Notes under the pieces: model-generated
Database searches by the model: none
Told to the model about the DNA's origin: nothing
What the model saw: the letters and a program-made list of their open reading frames with translations, nothing else
Shown here: positions 12,727 through 22,440 of the stretch, one piece after another
Position numbering within the stretch: position 1 is the first letter of the stretch
How the letters are laid out: each line of letters starts with the position of its first letter
Assembly (NCBI GenBank): GCA_023014335.1
Contig: JAECYW010000012.1
Span: 744,001 to 808,000 of the forward strand
From: Galerina marginata
Lineage: Eukaryota; Basidiomycota; Agaricomycetes; Agaricales; Galerinaceae
Length of the DNA stretch: 64,000 nt
Direction of reading: 5' to 3'
Made by a program: the position numbers and the translations under genes

Positions 12727-13080
12727 GGCGAGATAGTCTGCCAGTCCTTGAGCAAAAGGAAACGCGAAGGGTCGAGGACGGCGAGGTAGTCTGCCAGTCC
12801 TCGAAGCGCGAGGGAAGAAAATTGCGAAGGGTCGATGTATTCTGACCCCCGCAAAGACGGCGAGGTAGTCTGCCCGTCCTTGAGCCAATGGAAATGCGAA
12901 GGGTCGTTGTATTCAGACCCCAGCAGAGGACGGCGAGATAGTCTGCCAGTCCTTGAGCGAAAGGAAACGCGAAGGGTCGAGGACGGCGAGGTAGTCTGCC
13001 AGTCCTCGAAGCGCGAGGGAAGATAATTGCGAAGGGTCGATGTATTCAGACCCCAGCAGAGGACGGCGAGGTAGTCTGCC
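12727..13080 (-). repeat. Hairpin-motif cluster A (9 copies)
   Basis: Nine 16-bp cores begin at 12727, 12780, 12831, 12859, 12903, 12932, 12985, 13036 and 13065. Read on the minus strand each has a 10-nt loop, AGACTACCTC or TGAATACATC with small changes, enclosed by complementary arms. Three copies have GGGTC/GACCC arms. The others have GGC/GCC continued past a one-base bulge by GAC/GTC and up to five more pairs, for example TCGAGGAC with GTCCTCGA at 12780 and 12985. The two kinds of unit alternate, so part of this cluster has also grown by local duplication. Uncertain whether it lies in an intron or leader of the RGG gene. Confidence 0.85.
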
Positions 13081-13589
13081 AGTCCTCGAACAAAACAAAA
13101 GAGATAGGAAGGGATCGGGGGCTTACCGGCGCTACCTGTCGATTTTGGGCGGTGGTGGACGAGATGAAGAAAGATCACAGTAGGAAATCGATCAAAGTCC
13201 GAAATCGTCCTTTGTGACAAACGTTACAAAATCACGTGACTAGTTACCAGCGCGAAGAGTTACGCCCCCGATAAGATTGTAAAGAGATGATTTATGTAGC
13301 CGTTCTGGACATAATAAATATAGCAATCCATAGAATCATATCTTACTCTTGCAGTATATTACTTATGTTAAAATTCTGTTGAATTCGGAACGGAAACAGA
13401 ACTGCAATTATATGATTGCATGGTGAAATTATATTCAAAGTTAAGATTATCTGAAAGAAATACAGTTCTTGGAACGTTAGATGAATGATGCTTGTCATTT
13501 GCTATACATAACCATGAAGTCAATGCTCAGTACAGAACATTGCTCAACCTCTACACCTCATTTAGCAACACATCACCTCATTTGACCAC

Positions 13590-14380
13590 CGTCTCATGAC
13601 GGCCGTGTCGTTCCTACAATCCCGCGCACCTCGTCATTGGAACAATGCAGTCTGCTGTTGGCAATAAACCGCGAGAGCTCACTAACCAAAGAAAACAATT
13701 TAGCAGCCTTCCAAGATATCAGAGAGGAGTGATGGCTGGACGTACTGGTCAACAAATTCAACGCTGATGCCAAACGCCCCGCTTGAATTGGCAAATCGAA
13801 ATGAGGTGGAGGCCGTCGTAGGTCTTTGAGTCGGTTCCGCCGGTCTCAGTCTCCCCCTTCGTCGATGATTCTGAGGAGTTGTTGGTCAATGCGCATTGCA
13901 TAAGGAATGAGGCAGACTTACTTCTCGTCTTTGGTCATGTTCGTGGTGACAGTATCGGTGTCGCTGAAGACGAATCCTATGCGGACGATCGTCAAAACGA
14001 TATCGATGCGTGAGCCAAGGCCTAAGGTACACACCTTGTCTCCTATCCCTGCCAGATAATTAGCCCTCGCCTTGGGAGCATCCGAAATCTCGGACTCTCC
14101 TTCTATCTTCTCCGCTTCAGCTAGTCGTTCGTCGAGATTGGCCTTGTCCATCTCAGCAAGGAAGGCGGTATCAAGGGACAAGACGGACGACGAGGACGTT
14201 ATACTTCGGTAGTAGGGCCCCATTTCTATTTGAGATCTCATTAGATACAACAGAACAATTATCATGGGCCTACATACAGTCAGCTTTGATGCCTTCAAGC
14301 AATTCTTTCCGGGCATTATCGTGTAGGTGCTTCAGGGCGGATTGGAGAGTACGAAAAGGTTCTCTGGAACCCTGAGATTA
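13590..14380 (-). pseudogene. Rpn7 (26S proteasome subunit) gene fragment
   Basis: The minus strand carries a decayed piece of the proteasome regulatory-particle subunit Rpn7/PSMD6. In order: ENLFVLSNP near 14365, ARKELLEGIKAD, an intron (about 14232-14275), MGPYYRSIT, LDTAFLAEMDKAN, LDERLAEAEK, EGESEISDA, KARANYLAGIGDK and LGSRIDIVLTIVRIGF. After another intron comes an EGGD-stop-DRRNRL block near 13835. Short internal segments of the family are missing (after KAN and after GDK). A TGA replaces the Trp of GDWDRRNRL, and a one-base frame change separates the NRL part from YDGLHLISICQFKRG. The PCI domain is gone. It sits inside KDZ element 1 with introns retained, so it was captured as genomic DNA rather than through mRNA. 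Confidence 0.85.
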
Positions 14381-14545
14381 GGAATAGTGCGAGATGGAGA
14401 AGGGCAGGCGAAGCGCAATTGGAAACGAGGTCGGTGTCGAGGGGTAGTCCGTGGGGTGCGCCGTGTTTTGAGGATAGGAACCCTGCTCGAAGCGACGGTG
14501 AAGTTGAGCGATGGAGCGAACGATTGAGCTCGTTTCTAAACTGTG

Positions 14546-14721
14546 AGCGATGTATTCAGCTCTGGGAGAGCAGGCGAGGTATTCAGCCTGTAGGAAGTTG
14601 GGCGCGATGCAGGCGCCCTCGAGATTGGGAAAGGGTAGCTTTGGGAGCGATGAATTCAGCTCCGATATGCTGACAACGAGCGAGGAAGTCAGCTCATTGT
14701 GAATAGGCGATGTATTCAGCC
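14546..14721 (-). repeat. Hairpin-motif cluster B (5 copies)
   Basis: Copies at 14546, 14573, 14646, 14679 and 14706 share the core seen on the plus strand as GATGTATTCA, GAGGTATTCA, GATGAATTCA or GAGGAAGTCA. Their arms differ but stay complementary: GAGC/GCTC, CAGGC/GCCTG, GGAGC/GCTCC, GAGC/GCTC and AGGC/GCCT. Orientation is the same as cluster A (sense on the minus strand). Confidence 0.85.
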
Positions 14722-14957
14722 TGGAAGGTCCGACGTTCTCGACAGGGAGGGAATGAAGATAAGCTGTTATCAGTCGCGATTGGACTTGACGGATTTCGAA
14801 GACAAGTGCCACGGTCTCGTGACTCAATTTTGGACTCTGGCCAAATTTGAACGCGATGCGCGCGTTGTTTGTCAACGGACCGCTGTTTGGCAACAGCTTT
14901 GTTTGGGTTTTATCTACTCTCCATCGTCTACCCCATCGTGCATGATGGGATTTCGAC
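14722..14957. promoter_or_regulatory. Orientation-switch spacer, candidate divergent promoter
   Basis: This roughly 235-bp spacer separates hairpin copies that all face left from copies that all face right. Genes on the left of it (RGG gene, Rpn7 remnant) read leftward and the AT-hook gene on the right reads rightward. I see no clear TATA box. The call rests only on the orientation change and the gene directions. Confidence 0.35.
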
Positions 14958-15169
14958 CTGGGCTGACTACCTCGTCCCAGCAACGCGGCAGACTACCTCG
15001 CCGTGTCCTAGCAGCTCACTGACTCCATCGTGAGCTGCCTCGTCTTCATTGTCTGCCGCTGTGGGCACGATGTGAGAACGACACGGGCTGAATACCTTGC
15101 CCAACCTACAACGGCAGACTACCTCGCCGTATTACTTCCCTGCAGCTCACTGAATACATCGTGGGCTGC
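14958..15169 (+). repeat. Hairpin-motif cluster C (6 copies)
   Basis: Plus-strand copies start at 14958, 14983, 15011, 15085, 15111 and 15142. Loops are TGACTACCTC, AGACTACCTC, TGACTCCATC, TGAATACCTT, AGACTACCTC and TGAATACATC. Arms are CTGGGC/GTCCCAG (one bulge), ACGCGGC/GCCGTGT (one G-T), GCAGCTCAC/GTGAGCTGC (perfect 9 bp), GGGC/GCCC, ACGGC/GCCGT and GCAGCTCAC/GTGGGCTGC (one T-G). The 9-bp arms here are the strongest single evidence that the structure, not only the loop, is maintained. Confidence 0.9.
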
Positions 15170-15195
15170 TTCGTGAAGTATGTGAGGTCGTCGTT

Positions 15196-15490
15196 GTCTG
15201 GTTTTTCATCCGCGCGCGCTCCGTTTCTATGCCCAGGGTTTGTCAGTCCGCTACTTTACATTCATAGTTCTGACGATTTTTTCTTAGAATCTTTGTTTCT
15301 CATGTCGATTCCTTGCGCCCATACGACTCCCACCTGCGTCTTGTCTGGTTTTTCATCCACACTTCCCACTCCGTTTCCATGTCTGGTGTTTGTCAATCCG
15401 CTTCTCTAAATCCTCAGTTCTGACGTTTATTTCTTAGATTTTGGCTCCCCATATCGATTCCTTGCTCCCAAACGACACCCACCTGCGCGA
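15196..15490. repeat. Tandem duplication of about 148 bp
   Basis: The segment starting TCTGGTTTTTCATCC at about 15197 recurs at about 15345. Shared blocks such as TTTGTCA.TCCGCT, GTTCTGACG, TTTCTTAGA and CATATCGATTCCTTG (first copy ATGTCGATTCCTTG) are in the same order. The copies differ by scattered substitutions. No coding function is evident. Confidence 0.75.
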
Positions 15491-16434
15491 AAATCCCTCG
15501 GTTTCTTGACTTCAGTGTCATCTTCGGCGTGTTCCACCTTTCCAACCGTACCCGGCGATATCTATTCGAACAGGGACATAGTATCATCTTTCGCCACATC
15601 GACGACTCCAACTACACCAGCAACCAAGTTCTTTGAAACGCCCCTCGACTTTCTGCTTTCCACGGGTTTCGCCCCCCAACTGTGCTTTTCCGAGAGCCTG
15701 CTGTCTTCTGTTTCAATGGGTAACTTCGTTATGCCATTCTGCTACCAAGAACTAACCATCGGGTCTATAATCAGTCAATATGTACTTCTGTTTCCTAAGA
15801 CTGCAGTCCCAAACTGCCTCGAGTCGAGCACTATTTGAATGCTATGACGGTGACTGTCGAATAAGTCGTGTATGTTGTCGTATTTATTTTACTAACAGCT
15901 TGAGAATGCGCGTTGATTACGGCTTCTATCTAGCATTTAACAATATCAAATATTTGAGTTGGAGTGATCTTAGTGCGCTGACAAACCAGGAAGTTGGGTA
16001 ATGCCGTTTCTGTCGTCCTCAATAGATTTTGTCTGAAACAATCCCAACAGAACACCCCATGATTGGGTCTAGAAAACGTTCGTCAGGCACGATCCAGACC
16101 TGCTCAAAGCATCCCCCAAACCTAAATGTCCTTCAGAGAAGTCGCGGTATGTTGGAATATACATTTAACGGCTTGGAAATTCGTGTTGATCGCCGCTCCT
16201 AGCATTTACCTATATTGAATTTTTGATATGGAACTAAAAATTTCGAGGCCCCACGAACCTGAAATACACGTCGACAGATTCTGTCACCGAAAACTTACCT
16301 CCGTTGGCCTAACTGGGTCTTAACTCCCAGACTATCCTGGGACCTTGCCAGGGTCTGGAAAACCCTACGGGTACTTAAGGCATCGCACTGGCGATTCTTC
16401 CTATCCTTTCCCCCCATTTTTTTGGTTTTGAACC
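15491..16434. other. No supported gene; upstream region of AT-hook gene
   Basis: Several short open frames occur but none continues across plausible introns or shows a motif. The last 60 bp before the ATG at 16435 are pyrimidine-rich (TCCTTTCCCCCCATTTTTTT), as is common just upstream of starts in this kind of fungal gene. Confidence 0.5.
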
Positions 16435-19400
16435 ATGCCGTCCAAACGCAAAGCTCCGGATGATTTCAAAAAGGCTGACAAATCCTCCAAGGTTAGTTCG
16501 TTTTGCTCGCTCAACTTCTCGTCCTCACCTACGCCTCCAGAACGATCGAAAGGACGAGAGCGCCGACGACGAACGCGAAGAGTTGGCGCGACCTTCAGCC
16601 AGAGCGAAGGTGCTCAAGGTACCTCCGCCTGCCTCCTAACAGGTTCACAACTCACGGCCATATTCACAGAAACGTCGCGGTCGTCCCCCTGGAAAGCGTG
16701 TGGCCGAAGAAAGCGCCGACGACGGCGAACGTGAAAGTTCGGAGGAGGATGGCGAACCTCCCGTAAAGGTATTGCTCCTGCTACTTCATGATTGTCGGTC
16801 CTCATAGACTCCTCCAGCGTCCTCGTGGTCGTCCTCCCAAAGGCCTTGCTGCTGCACCTCCCTCAATGTTAGTAATTTTTGGCTCTGCTTCCCTACGTGG
16901 CCAGCTGGTGGATGTGGAAACCTTTGGGCAGACTACCTCGCCTAATGAGGAGAAGTTGTGCAGACTACCTCGCACATCTTCTCTTTGCTTAACCCGGTTG
17001 GGGTTGGGCTGACAATATCGGTCATTTGTGGAGGACTTGTGCTGAATACATCGCGCATATTTGTTCCCATTATTGGCAGACTGTGTCACCGAGTTTCCAA
17101 TCCCGATGACCGCCACGTAGGCACTGAAACCTATGCTGAATTATTTTCTTAGTCCGGCTCCGAGGGTTACGCGCGCCTCTGCACGTTTGTAAGTTTGTTC
17201 AGACATGTCGCCTTGTGTATGTTTTGCTGACTGTCTTCTTCAATAGGATGGCCAATCCACCGCCTGCGTAGGTGTCTCTCTACTTATTTATGCATTCATT
17301 TTTTTGACTCTTTTTTGCAATAGAGCGCCTCTTCCGGTTAGCGTTCGACCGACTCCTCGTCGCCGGTCCCCTGGATACACCAAATTGGCCAGCGAGGATG
17401 AGGGCTACAGCCACGCCGTCACCAAGAAGTGGCAGCGTAAATACCACGCCAAGAAAGAGCTTCAGGCTAGGGAGGCCTTCGTGAAAGCTCGCAGGCTGGC
17501 AGGTGCGCTGAAGCGCAAGAAAGGCCGTAAACCCCGTCGGGCCAGCAATGAAGACGACGACGATGATGAGACCGAGACCGAGGACGAGGAAGCACCGGAT
17601 GATGGCCCTGCCCACGGTGGCCGCCGCGACGGTGGTCCTGACAAGGATCACGAAGGAGGAAATGAGGACACCAACGACACCAACCACGATGAGCCTGGTG
17701 CCAATGATAGCGATGGGAATTCTGGGGGTGGTCGGGCAGGGTACCCATCATCTCGAGATGTCGCACAGCCTCCTCGAGCACCTTCGGTGGATGTGTTCTC
17801 GGCGGGTCCTCCTGGCATGCCCACTAGAATTGCCCGCGGCCTTTTCGCTGCCTCTCCGCCTCTGGAGAGTGACTTGTCGGGGAGTGACTTCGAGGAAACG
17901 GAGCGTGCTGCAAAGGTTACGAGGGCCTTTCGAAACCGGAGGTCAATTTCAGTTGACAAAGATGGGGACGACGACGACGACAGCACTCTTCAGGCCGAAG
18001 TGGTGCAGTCGAGCGCACCGCTTACTGGAGAGGATTTGGACGCCGAAGTAGTCGCATCCAGCCCGGCACCACCGGATGACGCGGCGTACGTCGACAGAAC
18101 CACCAGGCGACAAGATCCCAAAGGCGCCCCTCCGGCTACCATCCCTGGCGACGAGGATCGTTCGACGGGTGACGTGGCCAGCGGGCAAAACGAAGAAGCT
18201 CGAGCCGGTAGGACATCAAAAGTGGCCGATGAAGAGTGTGAAGATTTCGGAGTGCGTACTGAGGCTGAAGCCAAAGATATCTCTTCGAGGAATCGGCTAA
18301 CAGTGGAGACTGTATACACGAAGGCCAAGCTCAGGCGCCTTTTCCATCGTGCGCCGAACCCTTGGAATCAACACCAAGCTGTTGAGGCGCGGGCTAGTCG
18401 GGTACCCGGGGAAGGCCGTATGTTATATGTTTTCATCGTATGACATTCTATTTACTAACAGCTTTGTTTTTAATAGGTGATGGTTTTGTCATTCGTGCTC
18501 GTGGTCTCTATGTGGAGAGCACCGATCCTCAGAAGCACACCGAAGAGGAAATCCTGGCCTTCAAAAAAGAACTGGGCAATACCATTGAAGAACTCGCCGG
18601 ACTTCCTGGGGCTTTGAAGGCTCCAGTCAGTCGGATGAACGACAATGTGGCCGAAGTCAAGACTACTGTAAGTTTTAATTTAATCCTTACAAAATTTCAC
18701 GTTTGCTCATGAGATTTTGAAGTTAACCTCCCTTGGTCGTTTCAACCCGGATATTCACCATATAAACTTTGCCCTCTACACCGGCACTGATCAAGCTGCC
18801 CGCCAGCTTTCGGGCATCGTAACTGCTTCTGACCTTGTGGTTGAGATGATCAGAGAGCCAGAAAATAAAGTCATGGTCCAAGACTTGGTCGACATGTTTG
18901 TGGGGATGTTGAGGTAATCAACTGCTCTTTGCTTTGCAGTCCTGATGCTAACTTTGACCATTTAGTAGCATCATTGGTAAAGCCAAGGTTGCTGAGACCA
19001 TCAACAAAGGGAGCTGTGGCAAGCAGCTGGCCGCGGGTGAACCTGTTTTGTATGTTCTTATCTTATCATCCTTTCACGTTCTGACCAACTCGCTTTCAGA
19101 TCTAAATCTGCTGTGGATCGGAAAGGCAAACAACGAGCGGATAGGCTTGATGTCGAGCCTAAGATTGTTCCTATCCGGAAGGAAGGTGTTGATAATGCAG
19201 TTGCCTACGACTTTCGAAATGTTTTTACCATGCGACTTCTCAATATGCTCAGTATGTTATTTGTTTGCTTCCTCTTCTGATTCTTTGTCTGATTTACCTT
19301 TAGATGGCATTATCTCTTGTGTGTCGACAGCTGCTATCCGGAACACAATGTCTTGGTCGAAATTTGGGACTCTTGCTGTTACCTACTGCCTCCGAATCGT

Positions 19401-20445
19401 GTCCTGGCCCCATGGGCTTCTTCATATACCTGGGCGGTATTTTGACTGTGCCAAACTGGGGTTGTCTGACTGGAAGCACCTCTTTGAACTGTGCTCTGAT
19501 GGGGAGCTGAAGGTGGTACCCTGGACTTCTGGTATGTCTTCCTTTTTATTTTGGTGTGCTTTCCAGACTCTTACCTAGTCTTGAACAGAGGAAAAGGGAG
19601 TGATTGTTGGATCAGTGGCATTTGGAGAGATACCTCTTGTTGTCAGTGACCAGGGTATCACTCTTCTTTATGCAAGGGATGTCCAAGAGAAGAAGAAGAA
19701 GAAAGTTGCTCAAACAGCTCCAAAACGTCCAGTGATTGCCCGAACCCCACTTCTTTCTCCTCCTCCCCCTTCTCCTCCCCCTCCTTCCTCCCATCGTGTT
19801 GCCCTTCCTCAAGTGCCTGCAGGTCGTCATCCTATTCAGGGACCTGACAATTTTTTGGGCTACGAAATTGTTGACCAGCCTTCTGGTGACAATGAGCTTT
19901 GCCGCTATGATGAGCCTGACATACGTGTTCTCCAGCAACAAGCCAATGCTTATGAGCAGGAGGTTGAGACCTCTCGCCGCGGTGACATGGGGCGCTATGC
20001 CTATCGTCGTCTTGTAGTTCCTGTGACGAAGAGGCCTTTTCTTATGGCCCCAGGTGTTCCACCACCACCTACTCAACTTCCCAGCAACGATTTCTACCAT
20101 CAGCTCTTAAAACCTCCTTCATCTCGTCCACTTCCTCCCCTCCATCCTGCTAATCGTGTTCCCACCACTGCTCCATCTCTACATCGTGCACCCTCCATGG
20201 CCCAGTCTCGGGCTGAAACTCGCTCAAAGCCTGGTCCAGTGTCTGGACCTGCATCTACTCAAAGGCTTCCTGGACAATCTGGAGGTTATGCTGCACATTC
20301 TCGCTCAGTATCAGGTCCAGCTCGCCAACCTGTTGCTGAATCCAGCAGAATGGCTCAAGCTCGGGCTCCTTATTATTACGACGATTATATGGATGAAGAG
20401 GAAGCTGAAGAACTTGAACGGTACCAGCTCCACAGTGAGGTTTAG
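16435..20445 (+). CDS. AT-hook nuclear protein of KDZ element 1, unknown function
   Basis: Thirteen exons join in one frame (1,045 codons): 16435-16491, 16541-16618, 16670-16768, 16818-16867, 17153-17188, 17247-17267, 17324-18417, 18477-18667, 18723-18913, 18966-19049, 19100-19251, 19304-19531 and 19589-20445. Two AT-hooks (KRRGRPPGK, RPRGRPPKG) at about residues 46-90 and a basic KKGRKPRR imply binding of AT-rich DNA in the nucleus; targets could be the AT-rich element ends (inference). A long acidic, disordered stretch follows (about 190-480), then a globular part with GLPGALKAPV, SDWKHLFEL, VGSVAFGE and SDQGITLLY, and a Pro-rich tail. From 19226 to 19440 another frame reads more protein-like, suggesting two compensating one-base changes. 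The 285-bp intron 16868-17152 holds three hairpin motifs in sense orientation. I recall similar uncharacterised Agaricomycete proteins, not a named family. Confidence 0.75.
16924..17057 (+). repeat. Hairpin-motif cluster D (3 copies, intronic)
   Basis: Inside the fourth intron of the AT-hook gene, copies at 16924 (TTGGGC/GCCTAA around AGACTACCTC, one G-T), 16957 (TGTGC/GCACA around AGACTACCTC) and 17038 (TGTGC/GCGCA around TGAATACATC, one T-G) keep the same format and the sense orientation. Two weaker look-alikes near 17010 and 17076 lack good arms and are not counted. Confidence 0.85.
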
Positions 20446-20559
20446 TTGTTTCATGATGCTTTGTTATATTTTCCTTGCTGCATTTCAAGATTTGTTTTGG
20501 TATGATTGTCTCAGCTAGTTACAGTCCTTCTATTGTTACTTTCTTCTACTATTGTTGTG

Positions 20560-20720
20560 TGGCCTGGCTGGTTATAGCTGTCCTGTCATTACTTATCTCA
20601 TATTCTGGCTTTGCTTGCCTGTCCTGTCATTACTCATCATATTCTGGCTTATCTGGCCTGTCCTGTCTTTACTCATCATCCTCTGGCTTATCTGGCCTAT
20701 CCTGTCTTTACTTGTGTATC
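20560..20720. repeat. Short tandem repeat, about 36-44 bp units
   Basis: Three to four imperfect units containing CTGTCCTGTC and TTACTCATCAT and TCTGGCTTATCTGGCC follow the AT-hook gene. They lie in its probable 3' region and show no coding pattern. Confidence 0.7.
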
Positions 20721-20910
20721 TAGGCATTCAGTTTTATCTGTTTGTCTATTTTTATACCCTCCAATATCAGTTTCTTGTCTGATTTCCCAAGTATTTGGAA
20801 TAGACACTTGGTAAGTGGAGTCCTGAGTAGGATGAAGTTCAATGTTTGCATTGTTTTAAGGAGCTTAAATGATTTCTGATCATGTTAAACATTTTGGATA
20901 ATCAATTAGA

Positions 20911-21467
20911 GTTTGGAAGTCTGGTCTCAAAACCAGACAAAAACACCAACCAGGCCAGACATGGACCAGAAAAGACTGGATGGCAGTCTGGTCTTTTGGT
21001 TTTGAGATCTCGAGACCGCAAAAAGACCGGTCTGCGTTAACCGGTCTTTTATGCGCATAACTTTACCCTTCAAAACGCGTCTAAGATCATGTAATTTAGT
21101 CAAGTTTTCGTTGAGATATCACCAAAGTACCAAAATATATATCAAAAAAGGTAGATCACTTGGAATATTTTTATAACTTCATCAGTTTTGAGGCTACATA
21201 AGCGTTCTCGGGCTCGTTTTAAAGCGATTGGGAAGGTTAATAATTCTACCGAGTCATATTAATTAAATTTTTACTAAGAAACCGGTCTTGAGCTGGTTTT
21301 GACCGGTGCAGACTGAGACCAGTCTAAGGACCGCAAAAAACCGCGGTTAACGGTCTTTTGCGGTCCTGGTACGGTCTTTTGCGTTTTGAGAAACTTGTAG
21401 ACCGGTCTCGGTCTTTGGTTAAGGCTCTCGAGGCCAAAAGACCGGACCAGACCGGACTTTCAAACAC
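20911..21467. repeat. Nested repeat with inverted ends (GTTTGGAAGTCYGGTCT)
   Basis: The left end GTTTGGAAGTCTGGTCT and the right end (reverse complement GTTTGAAAGTCCGGTCT) match at 15 of 17 bases. The interior is full of ACCGGTCTTTT and AAAAGACCGG words on both strands. It encodes nothing and looks like a non-autonomous element nested in KDZ element 1. No target duplication was recognised. Confidence 0.6.
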
Positions 21468-21639
21468 TATGAAAAACAGTGGATAATTTCTAATTATTTT
21501 GTTTCTTTGTCAATTCTTTATGGAATTTCACATTCTTTGGCTTGTTTTGAACCTAAATAGCATTTGATTAAGTCTACCGAGTGATATATTTGATGCTTCT
21601 CATGCAAAACAGTTCACAACCTGTTTTAAATAATTAATA

Positions 21640-21921
21640 CTAAGACCAGTCTTAGGACTGCAAAAGACTGCAGTCTTGGTCTTTTTTGGTTTTGTGCAGT
21701 CTTTTGCAGTCTGGGCAGGGGTCGGCATTGGTCTCACTGATAAGATTTTGCCTGCGGCTGTAAGTCCACACATTCTTCTTGTGGTTTGCGATCTCCACCA
21801 TGAAATGTAGAGATGTCTAAAATTGGCATCTAATCTGGTCCTTGGACTAATGCAGACCAGTCCAAGTGTCAGTCCTGGCCTCTGGGGGGTCAAAGACTGG
21901 ACTGGACTGGACTTCCAAACA
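21640..21921. repeat. CpG-poor relative of the nested repeat
   Basis: This stretch ends in GACTGGACTTCCAAAC, matching the end of the repeat at 20911-21467. Inside, words that read ACCGGTC or GACCGC in that copy read ACCAGTC, GACTGC or ACTGG here. The CG-to-TG/CA pattern is what decay of methylated cytosines would give. It is truncated on its left side. Confidence 0.5.
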
Positions 21922-22015
21922 ATATAATCAATGGAACATTTTTGGATAATTTAAATAGACTTCTTTTGAGGCTTGAAATGCTTGGTGCAGGTCATGAAAT
22001 GATTGTTCATACCTG

Positions 22016-22440
22016 TAAAACATTTTGGGTTTGACTGAAAATGTCTTTAAGCTGCTATAAAACATTTACACTGATCATTAAAATGTTTTTGAACTACTCT
22101 AGAACATTTGCACATGTTCTAAAAATGTTTTTTAGCTGCTGAAAAATAGTTCACCAACTATAAAATGTTTTTGAGCTGCTGAAAAAGAGTTTCCCAATTA
22201 TTAAATGTTTTTGACCTACTCTGAAACATTTACACCTGTTGTAAAATGCTTTTGAGCTGCTCAAAAACATTTCATCAATTATTAAAATGTTTTTGGGCTG
22301 CTGTAAAACATTTAAAATCATTATGAAAATGTTTTTTGAGCCCTAGAAAACATTTACACCTGATTAAAATGTTTTGTGGCTTGCCAAAAACATTGCTGAG
22401 GATTTTAAAATATTTTGGTCGACTGATTTTAATACTTTTT
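22016..22440. repeat. Subterminal AAAATGTTTT repeats, right side
   Basis: About ten AAAATGTTTTTGAGCTGCTG-like words, with AAAACATTT words between them, lie spaced 35-45 bp apart just inside the right inverted repeat, mirroring those at 5810-6200 on the left. Candidate binding sites for an element protein (inference). Confidence 0.75.

Noticed and set aside
12727..13080. A CRISPR-like array, since short repeats recur with unlike spacers.
   Set aside because: Spacing is irregular (about 24-53 bp between starts), the repeats are 16-bp hairpins of two kinds, the genome is a fungus and no cas-type gene is nearby.
13127..13220. A first coding exon for the RGG gene that would place hairpin cluster A in a coding-gene intron.
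   Set aside because: Its donor phase does not join in frame to the exon at 12599-12636. It may be a non-coding leader exon, but I cannot support it.
12780..16971. GAGGTAGT in the hairpin core equals the let-7 microRNA seed.
   Set aside because: An 8-base coincidence. The rest of the core differs from let-7, and fungi have no let-7 family.
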